From NCBI GenBank assembly GCA_032821775.1, contig JAVLRN010000004.1:3472001-3536000 (forward strand): DNA of 64,000 nt, in the 5' to 3' direction. Below are positions 35,305 through 46,370 of this stretch, in pieces. This DNA comes from Sanguinoderma infundibulare (lineage: Eukaryota > Basidiomycota > Agaricomycetes > Polyporales > Polyporaceae). The notes under the pieces were generated by a model. The model made no database searches. It saw nothing but the letters and a program-made list of their open reading frames with translations, and was not told the origin of the DNA. Numbering within the stretch: the first letter of the stretch is position 1; every line of letters begins with the position of its first letter. The position numbers and the translations under genes were made by a program.

Positions 35305-37740
35305 ATGCTTGACAGCCAACTCCCTTCCCCCAACACCCCATCTCTGACAGTCACCAACACGGCTAGGTCTCGAGCAAAGCGTGCGACTGCGATCACGATC
35401 CCTGGCGAGTTTCCCCTTCCACCATCACCCGAGCCCTGGGAAGACGTTCCACTTCCGCCCTCACTGGACTACTGGACAGAAGTTCCCCTCCCGCCATCAC
35501 CAGATATCGCAGCGACACCCTCGACACTGTCACTACAAGTTTCTCCATTCACCCCGCTCAGCGAGCTTTCGTCGCTTGTGATGGACCCCCCCCATGTTCA
35601 AGCACTGCAGCCTGTGGCACATCCGCCACCCGTGATGCCAGCGCGCAACCATGCCATGGCACCGGTCTTCGACCCCGAGTGACCAAGAACCCTGCACGGA
35701 TTTTGGCAAGACCTCGACGTGCTCTTCGACTGGTGCCAGGTCACCAACGACTGATCGTGCAAGCGGTGGGTGATTCGCTACCTCAAGGTCAAGGTCGCCG
35801 ACCTGTGGGAGTCACTCTCCACTTACGAGAACGCGTACACATTTGACCAATGGAAAACGAGCATGGCCGAGCTATACCCCGGCACGGATGAGGCTTGCAA
35901 GTACTCGGTCGCCGATGTGGACAATCTGGTCATGAGTCGCACAGCGACACCAATCGCGACGCTCAGTGAACTCTCCAGTTATCATCGGGACTTCCTCGTT
36001 ATGACCACCTATTTGATCCAGCACCACCAGTTGTCAGTACTAGAACAGTCATGGCTTTTCGCGTGTGGCATCCGACCACCCCTATGAGATCAGGTGTCGC
36101 AGTGACTGCAGATCAAGTTCATCGACCACTACCTCGATGATCCCTACACCCTCCAAGACGTCCTCGATGCTGTGAGGTTCGTGCTCCATGGGACATCGAC
36201 AACAGCGACCATGGCCCCAACCACACTGGTGACTGCAACGACTCCGGTGACACCAGCCGTGATGGGCATAAAACTAGAAGACATTGAGCCCTTCTTCTGA
36301 ATGATGGCCCAGGCGATATGCGACAACGGCACTAGCTTGGGAGCCACAGGACCACCGCCGTGTGCAGACTATGAACGGCCACCACCGATGGGCTTCTGCC
36401 ACTACTGCGGTGATGTGGATTGTCAGGTTCGCACCTGCCGGTTCGTTGATGAGGACATTAATGCTGGTCGCATCACATGGAACAATGATGGGAAGGTCAT
36501 CTTGCCTAATGGGTAATTCGTACCATGCAATCTACCCAGCCTGACCATGCGTAACTGCACCTACGAGTGGCACCGGCGCAATACGACTGCGGCGGTAGGC
36601 CAGCTCCTCTTCCAGGTCGCACCAATGGCCCCAACCACCGACACGACCAGTGATCGCATCGCACAACTCGAACATGAAATTTTCACCCTGCGGCAGGCAA
36701 AGGAGAAGTTCGACTTGGTTGAGATCATGACTGTTCCCTGGCGACCGCGACCTGCAGCAAGAGTCAAGGAGGTCCCTGATGAAGGACCTATAATTGTGAC
36801 CACCAGCGGCTCCGGAATGAGGGTGCTGGCCCCAGCTGTGACCAAGGTGACAGCGCTGACCATGCCAGCATGACCGGTCACCATATTGCGGCCCCCAACT
36901 CCGGCCACATGACAAGGAGTGGTGCTGGAGCACCCGTTTGCAGGAGCCTGTGACGCGACCTACGCTCCACCACAAACGACCAATTTCGGCACGGCACCGC
37001 GACCAGCAACTGATAAAGAACACGATCCAGCCTATCGCAACATGGTCCTGGTCTACCAGCTGAAAGTCATCGATGAGGTCTACTCACGCGCAATGAAGAT
37101 GCTGGCGATCATGCTCTCAGTCGAGGAGCTGCTCTGCGTTGCGCCTGACGTGCATGCCAAGTTCCGTGAAGTGATCACACCGAGGCGTGTGCCAACAGAG
37201 CCTCACACAGTCACTTTTGCCGACGTGACTGGTGATGATGAGCTCGCGACCACGCGATCCTGTCATGGCGAACCTCTGGAGCCGGGTGCAGTGGTAGTTC
37301 CCGACCCTTACGACATCTACCTTTCGCGACTGGGTCCTGGGCAAGAGCTGCAGCCGCTTGTGGTTGCAAAGGAGTCATACGTGCTGTGCTCGATCGTTGG
37401 CTGTCTCGATGGCAAGATTGATGTTGAGGGGACCTTGGACGGTGGTGCACAAATCGTCTTGATCTCCGAGGGCCTTTGCCACCACGCGGCGCTCTCTTAC
37501 GACCTGACTGTGCAGCTGTACATGCAGTCAGTAAACAGCACGGTCGACCCGTTGCTAGGTATTGTTCACAATGTGCCCTTCCTTGTCAGCGGTATTATGC
37601 TCTACTTGCAGGTTCACATCATTCGCAACACGCCCTACGACTTGCTCCTTGGTCGCCCCTTTGACATCTTGATGTGCAGCATCATCAAGAACTTTGACAA
37701 TGAAGACCAGACGATCACGCTCGAATGTCCAAACATGTGA
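35305..37740 (+). pseudogene. Ty3 gag and protease region
   Basis: One reading path interrupted by many TGA codons. The order is a Pro-rich N-terminus with three repeats of the type PLPPSPxxWxxVPLPPS, then a capsid-like part (WVIRYLKVKVADLWESL, FDQWKTSMAELYPGTDE), then a CHYCG-DVDC-QVRTC knuckle near 36392-36435 with Cys where His is usual. After a spacer comes an aspartic protease: VEGTLDGGAQIVLISEGLC (active-site Asp-Gly-Gly instead of Asp-Ser/Thr-Gly) and later LLLGRPFDILM. Many stops sit where an Arg codon CGA would fit. It cannot encode working Gag. Confidence 0.82.
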
Positions 37741-37831
37741 CAAGTCATTACCATCCTGATGCGACCATGAGGCCAGCCGACCTTTCAGTTTCGCATCGAC
37801 AGCAAGCACTCTGAATCTGTTTGAAGACGGG

Positions 37832-40800
37832 TTGCCTGATGGTGACTATGCCCTCATCATCGACGACACCCCAGGGGGTCCAATTATTTCCGCATATATC
37901 CGCATCGCTGATGACTCTATTCCTATTCCAGCTCTCTATTTATTGGCCTGCGATGAACTACATGATCGCGTGGCCACCTATTTCTCGACTAATCTCACAG
38001 GTAATAACAAAAAATGCCACATGACAAGCATGACGATGCTGGTGACACCGCCGACCACTGCGACCTCGGACTCTTTCTCTCTCCTCGTGTCTCCAGTTTC
38101 CCCTGCATCGCCCTCTCTCGACATCGCTCTCTCCCTCTCATTTATGCGTCCCTGTTCCTCCTCTCCTTCTTTCATGTTCTCCTTCCTGACCAAAAATGGT
38201 CGCGGCTACTTCGTGCCGCAATCGCAAGATACCCCCGCGAATGTTTTCCTCACTACATGCAACCCCATCACCAAGGGCCTCATCATGAAGAAGAAGTACA
38301 AGCCGGTCGCACGCAAGGTGCAACCTGTTCTAGGCTCCTGCCCCGAACAGTTTTGCATCGTGTGCAACATCACCGGTGACCTGCTCGTGAACATGCTGAT
38401 CCTTCCCAACCACCCTCCTGACTTCGTGCCAACCGGTCGATACACCCATGAACACATGGAGGCCCTTGACAGGAAGCTGCAACCCGACTTCCTCTGGCCC
38501 GAGGAGCGCAAACTCCTCCACTACTTTATGTGCGTCCACAATGCGACTTTCGTGTGGAGCGATGAGGAGCGCAGCTGCTTCAAATCTGAGTTCTTCCTGC
38601 CGGTCGACTTTCCGGTCATTCCGCACATGCCCTGGGTCCAGAAGAACATCCCAATCCCACCGGGTCTCTACAAGGAGGTTTGCGACATCATCAAGTGCAA
38701 GATCGCCGCTGGCGTGTATGAACCGTTGAACTTGTTGTATCGCGGTCACTGGTTCTGTGTCGCGAAGAAGGATGGGAAGCCACGCATCGTCCACAGTCTC
38801 GAGCTGCTTAACAAGGTCACGATCGTGCACTCGGGCATAACTCCAACTCCCGACTATCTCGCCGAGCAGTTCGGCAGGTGACCGTGCGGCTCGATGTATG
38901 ACCTCTACGTCGGCTACGACGAGCGACTGATCGCAAAGTTGTCACGCGACCTCACAACATTTCAGACTCCCTTCAGCATGCTGTGACATTGTACCCTCCT
39001 GATGGGGTGGTGCAACTCAGTACTCATCTTCCACGATGACATCACTTACATCCTTCAGCCCGAGATCCCAGAATGGACGGTACCATATATCGATGATGTC
39101 CCCAGCAAGGGACCGAAGTCTGACTATTGTGACCGCGACGGCAAGTACGAGACCATCCCGTGCAACCCTGGCATTTGTCGCTTCATCAAGGAGCACTTCA
39201 ACAATCAGAATCACATTGTCACACACATGGGCTATGCCGGCGGCACCTACTCCGGTCCAAAGTCAATGCCGATCAACATCAAGAATATCGTCATCGGCTA
39301 GTGGTGCACCCCAATCGGGCAACAACCAGAACAGTCGCGCGTCGCACTCATTGTCAACTGGGGGCCGTGCACCAACATCTCAGAGATTCGCGTGTTCATA
39401 GGCACGGTCAGCATCCTGCGACTTTTTATTTGAAACTTTGTGAAATGCGCCTGGCTGCTCGTGAAGCTCACGTGAAAGGACGTTCCGTTCAAGTTCGGCG
39501 ACGAGCAGCTTTGCACACAAGAAGACCTCAAGAAGGCAGTAGTCGAGTTGGCGCTCCATGCAATTGACTACAAGTTGGGTACAGCCGTTATTCTCACTGT
39601 CGACACTTCCTACATCACGGTTGGCTTTCACCTCTGCCAGTGCGACATTGATGACCCTCGCAAGCGGTACTACAGTCGCTTTGGCTCGATAACACTCAAT
39701 GACAGAGAGGCACGATTCTCGCAACTGAAGCTCGAAATCTACGGCCTCTATCACGCTCTATGGAACCTCAAAATCTACTTGATTGGCATCCAAAATCTTG
39801 TCATCGAGGTTGACACACGATACATTCAGGGCATGCTCCAGAACCCTGATATTTCTCTGAGCACTAGCATTAACCATTGGATCGTCACGATACTGACATT
39901 CCACTTCACTCTAGTGCATGTTCCTGGAACCTCACACGGACCCGATGGATTGTCGTGATGACCACTGCAACCGGGCGATGAACCCCGTGATGATGACGAC
40001 GGCTTCGAGGACTGGATCGACAAGGTCCATGGCTTCCTGCACCACACACTGCCGATGTGACTGCGACAATGCACCTCTCCCCTGCAACTTTTCACGATCA
40101 CGTCGCTGACCAGGGACGGTCAGGATTTCAGTGAGGGGGAGGGGCCGACTGACCAGGAGCTGACAAGTGACAACATGACCACAACGAGCAACATCCCGAC
40201 TTCTGACATGACTCAATGGGCGAACGAGCGACTTGACAAGGTCAAGAAGTGGCACCGTGACCTCCAACAGCTGAGCGACATCTCTGACAAGGTGTACCTG
40301 CAGTTCATCAAGTACTGCCAGCAGCACTTCATCGACGGTGACCAACTGTGGCAGAAGGATTCGCATGGGGCACACAAGCTCGTGGTTGGCCTCAACCAGC
40401 GATTCACAGTTCTCCGACAGGCACACAATGACCTTGGGCATCGCGGCAACTATGCGATGTTGCAGTTCATCGTGGAGCGATTCTGGTGGCCGTCCCTCCG
40501 AGAGGACATCACTTGGTATGTGCACACTTGCCATCTCTGTCAAATGAGACAGACACAACAGGTCCTTATCCCACCGATGGTCGCGACTCCTGCACCGTTG
40601 TTCGTGCGAGTCCACATCGACACCATGCACATGCCTGCCTCCAGCAGCTTCAAGTACATCGTCCAGGCGCACTGCTCAATCTCGCACTAACCCGAGTGGT
40701 GCATGCTTTGCATCGAGACCGAGAAGACCCTCGGCGACTGGTTGTTTCAGGACATCATCTGTCACTGGGGCAGTCTCTCAGAAATCATTACCGACAACGG

Positions 40801-42568
40801 TGCAGCCTTCGTCAAAGCAGCCGGCTACCTCATGTGCAAGTACCACCTCCAACGCATCTGAATCAGTGGCTACAACTCGTGGGCAAATGGCATCGTCAAG
40901 CGACCTCACCTCGATGTCCGACAAGTTCTATTCAAGACAGCAGGTGGCGATGAGATGAAGTGGTCGCAAGTTGTGCACTTCGCCTTTTGGGCGGAGCGGT
41001 GATGTGCACCCGACGCTTCTGTCCGCGGAAGTCGACACAACTACCCCTTCTGAACAGTGACCATGACTTCACACCATGTGACGGCACAGGAGTTCCTGAG
41101 TCACCGACAGCATTGGGGGTCGTGTGGCATGCCGACCCTACGGCGCGAGGTGAAGGCCTGAAATGCCAACGATCCCCGTCGCCGGTGCGATGTCTCCGAT
41201 TGGTCTGAGTTGGCGGCCACAGCGATCCGACCCGACTGTCTGCGCCATGCGCATGGTGGCGCAGCGGCGGGCCACAAGTTAAGTCATTCAGCATCTTTGC
41301 AGTCATGTCGCGTGACTGTCTGCGGATCGTCTCTCACTAGTTGGTCTCGGTGACAGGTACTGGTCGCGACTCCCAACTGCGACCACTGATGACTAACGAC
41401 ATTGCACAACCATGCAACGACAAGCCGAGCTGACTCCAAGTCGCATGACTGGTCATGACCATGTGGTGGTCACTGACGTTCCAATGGGTTTTCAACACAG
41501 GTTGTCGCGGGTGCTCATCGCCACGAGGCAGTCTAGGCTATAGTCATTGTGCGTAGTTACAGGCAGGATGTACTTAACTCAGTCGACCACCACTTAGGGC
41601 ACACAATCTTGGACCCCACCTTTTACCTCTCATTTCTCCGACGAGCAAGTGCAACTCAACATCGTCCTCTGTCGGGTGTAGCTAGCGACTGCAATTGTGA
41701 CTTGCGACAGTGACAGCGACCCCGACTACGACCTTGCGACAGCAACTCATCGCGCGACCCTGTCACGGCTTTCATCCTCCAGCTTCATTCGACCTTCCTC
41801 TCTTCTCCCCGGCACTGGTTACAATCATGACCAAAGGGAACCCAAGACCGTACTCACCCTCCACACCAGCGACATCGCTCTGACCTCGCCTCCCTCAGCC
41901 CTCGGTTGTCCCGACTGTCCACAGGCCCTGGGATAGTGTATCAGTGGGTGACTACGCGATGTCGCATGGGCTGCTCACCATACTTTGCCATGACAGGTTG
42001 CCACCCAATCCTCCCTTTCAACATCGGCAAGGCGACATACCTGCTCCCACCACCGGACTCAATCCTGTCAACCACTGACCTCATCATGCAGCATGCGATC
42101 ACACTCCAGAAGTGGCAAGACCAAATCGCTGAGCTCCAGGCCGATGTCTACCGAGCACGACTGTGGGCAGTGTACAAGTTCGAGCACGACCATGCGAAGA
42201 CCATCCATGACTTCAACTTCAAGTGCGGCGACCTCGTCCTCCTCCAACATATGCAGATCGAGAAGGCCCTCAACCGAAAGATGCGACTGCGCTACCTCAG
42301 CCCACTTGTGGTCCTCACCCACAACCGCGGTGGGGCATACGTTATCTGCAAGCTCGACGGGACAGTCTTCCATCGACCGGTTGCGGCTTTCCGACTCCTT
42401 CCCTACCTAGCACGACAGGTGATCAACATCTCCGACAAACTACTCAACATCTCACAGAAGCGGTTTGACGAGCTGAAGAATGCCGATGACACCAGTATAG
42501 AGGAGGACTGCACGACTAGCAAGGAGACATCACCTGGCAACCGCGATGAGGTGGTGGACACAGACTAG
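37832..42568 (+). pseudogene. Ty3 pol region (reverse transcriptase, RNase H, integrase)
   Basis: Reverse transcriptase starts near 38210: KKKYKPVARKVQPVLG, GVYEPLNLLYRGHWFCVAKK, then TTFQTPF, PIFHDD-like, and the polymerase motif YIDD (near 39086-39097). RNase H starts with VDTSYITVGFHLCQCD (39601 on) and contains the EVDTRYI and HVPGTSHGPDGLS landmarks. Integrase has the HHCC zinc part (AHNDLGHRG ... CHLCQ, 40420-40550), catalytic Asp in VHIDTMHMP and Asp in IITDNGAAF. The third acidic residue position reads Lys (NGIVKRPHLDVR) where the family has Glu. The frame is cut by several stops and by a solo LTR at 41000-41943, then resumes VTTRCRMGCSPYFAM and ends at 42568. Inactive. Confidence 0.88.
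41000..41943 (+). repeat. Nested solo LTR of a related element
   Basis: 944 bases, starting TGATGTGCACCC and ending GTGTATCA, clearly related to the 974-bp LTRs but much more diverged from them than they are from each other. It sits in the integrase frame. The left border is GCGG (40996-40999) and the right border GTGG (41944-41947), a 4-bp duplication with one C-to-T change. Excising the LTR and one duplicate joins WAER to VTTR in frame. It is a later insertion that lost its internal part by LTR recombination. Confidence 0.85.
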
Positions 42569-43132
42569 TCGAGCTGAGTATCGGTTTCCACTTTGTTGTC
42601 TGGCTTTACACATTCCATATCGTGCTTTCTTTATCACTCGCATATTCCCATTTGCTCCTTCATAGTCCCTCTTTTATGTTCTTTGTGACATCGGACACAC
42701 TTTTGCGACCGATTTTCTGCTGTGACTTTGTCACGGTGGTGAGGGTTTTTGGTGATGAAGGACTTCATGCTGAGCCTTTTCCTCGGGAAAAATATCCTTG
42801 TTGTCCACACGCTTCCTGAAGTTGAGAATAGATAGTATTACTGAATTTGTTATGGATATAGAACCACTGCGACTAGGCGACCAAGACTGCGACACTGCGA
42901 CAAGAGCATGAGAAGAGCATGAGAACGGTGACTGCGACCATGACTGTGAGGAGAAGAGACAGCGAACAGCAACAGCGACAAGAAAGACAAGGTGCCAAGA
43001 CTACGACCGCGATGATACTACATAAGAACTGGGCCGATGATATCTACACCATTGTACAAGACGACGAGAAAACCCTATACCCCGAGACCAAGTCCAAGAA
43101 AAGTCGCCAGTGCGACGCGACAAGACTGCGAC
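42569..43132. other. Spacer between pol and the antisense gene
   Basis: Holds the end of the pol strand and the 3' region of the antisense gene, so the two are convergent here. A run of (gcgac/gaca)n-like simple sequence lies at 42870-43010. No other feature. Confidence 0.45.
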
Positions 43133-45035
43133 TTACTCGTCCTCCTCCTGCCCCGTGGGCGCAGGCACGACGGCCTCCTCCTCACCCTCTTCCTCCTCCT
43201 CTGGGCCGGAATCCACCGATGACCCCCGGAAGTCATCGCTGTCCTCGTCCAAGGCTGCCAGTGTCGCTGGCACCAGTCGCTGGCCGGTTGCGATGAGCTC
43301 ACGCAGCTGCATCTCCTCGACCAACTCCAGGAGGACCTCAACCTGCGCGATGAGGCTCGCGCATTGGATGCGGAGGCTGTGGATGTACTCGTGTCGCGCC
43401 TGTGATATGTCGAGCTGGTTGAGGTTGTTGCCGCCGTCATAGAGGATGGAGTCACCTTGGCCGGCGATCCGCATGTTGGTACCAGAAGCGAGGGGAGGCC
43501 CGCCATCATCTGCAAGAGCACAGCGGAATGCCTCGACCAGCGAAGGCAGGCAGATGCTGGCAGTCTCGGTGAAGACGCGACTGGCGGTCAGGAGAGCGGA
43601 CAAGGAGGGGCCCGCAATGGGCACGGCGACCGAGGAGGGACCCGCAGCAGAGGGTGCGGCAGCATGAGGGGAGTCATGAGGGGTAGCGATGTGCGACGGC
43701 AGGGGTCCCTTGGGTGAAGGCAGCGGCGCCTGCTTCTTCCGCTGTGGCCTGGGGGCAGGTGAAGAGGACTGGACGATGGAGCCATTGCAGTTGACCTTCC
43801 ATCGGCCGTGAACCTTACCCGCCTTGACAAGGTGGCAGGGAGGGCAGATCGTGATGCCGCCTGCAATGGTCGTCAGCCATGGCGACTCAAGAAGAGGGGA
43901 CTCGACTTACCATGGGTATAATTGTCCTGCCGGTCGAACCAGTGAGCATACTGCTCGCCACCGAACAGGCACCCCTTCCGCGAGGTGAGGCACTTCTCAC
44001 ACTTCGCGCTACTGCGCAGCAGGATGCACGCGGTGTTGTGCTGTTTCCCACAGTAGTCGCACTAAAGGGAGAGTTAGTTGGCGACGTGAGGGGAGGCAGA
44101 GCACGACTCACCGAATACAATGACAAGTCAATCGAGGGGTTGCCACCCCCCTCATCCATCTCTTCATCCTTGCCGTCTTCCCTTGTGGTCAGGGGCAGCA
44201 CTGCGATGGTCGCTGACTTCGACAATGGCTTGCAGGGGGTGGTGATGAGCACCTCGACGGTCTGGTGCGACCGCTTTGGTGGCTTGGGCTTGTCCTTCGC
44301 ATCGGCCCCAGCGGCCTCCACTGACAAGGACGAGGTGTGTGGTGCTCGCGGGCGTTTGCGCAGCTCATTGGCGACTTTGGTCAGAGTGCGGAGAGGAGCG
44401 GGCAGAACCGACGGTGCGACGGCAGGGGTGATAGCGACAGTGGTCACAATGGCAGCAGCAGTAGTGAGTGCGGGAGGAGGCAGCGGGGAGATGGTGAGAC
44501 CCGCAACTGTGCAGGTGACATCGGGCACGGAGGGGAGAGGACGACTGGTGGGAGAGGTTGTCATGGCAGCGTTGGCAGGCTTGGGCTTGGTGTGCACCTG
44601 CTCCAAGACCCGGGCGAGTCGAGCCTCACGTGCGGTCGCAAGCGCTTGGATGTGCGACTGGCAGTCATAGGTGTCCCGCAGGTGGGGTCTGGCCCAGTCG
44701 GGCCATGTGTGGGCCACGCCGCTGAAGTACGTCGGGTACTCCAGCACAACACGGTCAGCGACCGTGGCAACGTCACTCGGTGTGGCACCAGCAGTGGCCC
44801 AAAGGTCCTGCGACCAAGAAGAGTCAGTACCGACAGCGGCAAGGGGTGGGCAACTTACGAGCTCGCCGGCGATGGCCTCGCACCAATCTTGTTAGGCCTC
44901 CTCTGACTGGCTGGGAGTGTTGAAGGTGTCAGCCATGGGGGCATCGACACTGGCGCGCTTCTGGTCGAGCATGGCTTGGGTGATGTCAGCAGAGGTTGCA
45001 TAACCTTTGCCCTTGTTGGCGGAGTTGACGGACAT
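43133..45035 (-). CDS. Antisense passenger gene with Zn2Cys6-like cysteine cluster
   Basis: Gene inside the retrotransposon, opposite to gag-pol, with at least three introns. Exon 1 (MSVNSANKGKGYATSADITQ) reaches QSEEA, then a TAA where CAA would fit, then DWCEAIAGEL. Exon 2 starts DLWATAGATPSDVATVADRV, is Ala/Pro/Thr-rich with GVAHTWPDWARPHLRDTYDC, and ends SIDLSLYS. The intron (GTGAGTCG...CCTTTAG, about 44063-44112) leads to exon 3, CDYCGKQHNTACIL ... KCEKCLTSRKGCLFG. The cysteines are spaced C-x2-C-x7-C-x8-C-x2-C-x6-C, like a fungal zinc binuclear cluster. The last exon has GITICPPCHLVKAGKVHGRW, a coiled-coil-like SLIAQVEVLLELVEEMQLRE and an acidic Glu tail, ending at 43133. The role is unknown; it may bind DNA or Gag. 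One nonsense codon (TAA near 44893) means this copy may be dead. Confidence 0.68.
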
Positions 45036-45392
45036 GGTGAGGGCAGCGATGGAGGCAGCAAGAGGGGGCGAAAGGTAGAGGGCGAGGGAAGGAAAGGCGA
45101 TGGGGCCCCCAACAAGTGGGGCATTTTTATGCATCACACGGCGACCTGTGCGACTTCGCGTGCCATTTCCTCGTTGTGGACCTGGACCTGTGGGATTGCC
45201 AGTTTAAGGTCACCCATTGTCGCGTGATGGTCAAATGGTTCCCTTAACGGTTGAGAAGCCCGCAAAGACGTCCCACTTAGGTCACCGCCTATCAAGCTGT
45301 CAAGAAGAGAAGGTCGCGCAGCGACGGCACCGACACAGTGTGGTGTTTCATCCGGCAACCGAGGATGGTCGAAGATCTCAGTAAGGGGGAGA
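45036..45392. other. Promoter side of the antisense gene and polypurine tract
   Basis: Non-coding on the sense strand. It should hold the antisense gene's promoter. It ends in the purine run gtaagggggaga (45381-45392), the likely plus-strand primer of the element. Confidence 0.5.
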
Positions 45393-46366
45393 TAATGCAC
45401 ACCCGACTCTTCTGGCCTTGGAGGAAGGCGCGACTGCCTCTTTCAGATGGCCACTGCAACTTCATGACTTTGACTTCACAGGAGTTTCCGAGTCGCTGAT
45501 GGCATTGAGGGTCACACAACATGCCGTGTGGTCCGACAGCCGAGTGGGCCTAGAACGCTGATCATGCGTGATGATGCTGCACCAAGTCCAGACCATCGAA
45601 GACCAGATTAGGCCCAGACATCAAAGCACACACGACTCGGCCTGACTGCTCCTGGTGACTGTGTAACAGCATGGCGGCAGGCCACAAGTTAAGTCTTTCG
45701 ATTGCCCTCTACGTCGCGTCGCACGGTCAACTACAGATCGTCTCTCACTTAGTGGTTTATGCGATAGGTGCCGGCTGTGACGGTCGAAGACCAGGGAGTT
45801 GCGCAGTCGTGCGACCTTGGGGCGAGTGTACACCCTGCCAAGAGAGATCAGTCATGGGTCGCCGAGCAACGCCATGATCGGGTGATGGTCGCTAGAGTTC
45901 CGGAGGGTTACCGACAAGGGTTTTATGTTCGTCCTTTACTGTGAGACGATCTAGTCTATAGCGGTCGTGCGTAGCTATGAGTCCCGGTGTACTTAAATCT
46001 CTCTCTGGGCCTTTTACCCAGAGAATCTTGGATCCCCCACCTTCCACCTCTCATTTCTCCAACAAGAGACTGCAACTTGGCACCGTCTATGATCGGACAT
46101 CGCTTGTGACCTGCAATAGCAACTTGTGACAGTGACTTGTGACTGGCTGATGGCGACACTGACAGCGACTCGTCGCGCGACTTCTACCACGACTTTTGAC
46201 CTTCTTCTCTCTACTCTCCCTTTGTCACCTCCCGGCACTAGTTATGATCATGACCAAAGGGAACCTGAGACCGTACTCGCCCCCGACACCAATGATGTCG
46301 CTCCGACCTTGTCTCCCTCGGCTCTCGGTCATCCCGACTGTACACAGGCCCTGGGATAGTGTATCA
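45393..46366 (+). repeat. 3' LTR of the Ty3 element
   Basis: 974 bases, same length as the 5' LTR. It starts TAATG instead of TGATG, a G-to-A change of the conserved TG end. It contains CA at many places where the 5' LTR has TG, for example 45619-45636 against 34321-34338. Confidence 0.92.
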
Positions 46367-46370
46367 GCGC

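Larger units (their letters stand above)
34095..46366 (+). mobile_element. Ty3/gypsy-type LTR retrotransposon with internal passenger gene
   Basis: Full-length but dead element. Two 974-bp LTRs (34095-35068 and 45393-46366) bound it, beginning TGATG (TAATG in the 3' copy) and ending TATCA. It is flanked by a 4-bp GCGC duplication (34091-34094 and 46367-46370). A primer-binding-like TGGAGCCCACCACGAGGG starts three bases after the 5' LTR (35072-35089), and a purine tract (gtaagggggaga, 45381-45392) precedes the 3' LTR. The domain order gag, protease, reverse transcriptase, RNase H, integrase is that of Ty3/gypsy. It also contains a nested solo LTR (41000-41943) and an antisense gene (43133-45035). 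The internal region is about 10.3 kb. Coding frames are cut mainly by TGA codons. Confidence 0.9.

Noticed and set aside
42870..43010. Simple gcgac/gaca sequence as an origin or centromere-like repeat
   Set aside because: Short and imperfect, inside a retrotransposon; nothing supports a special role.
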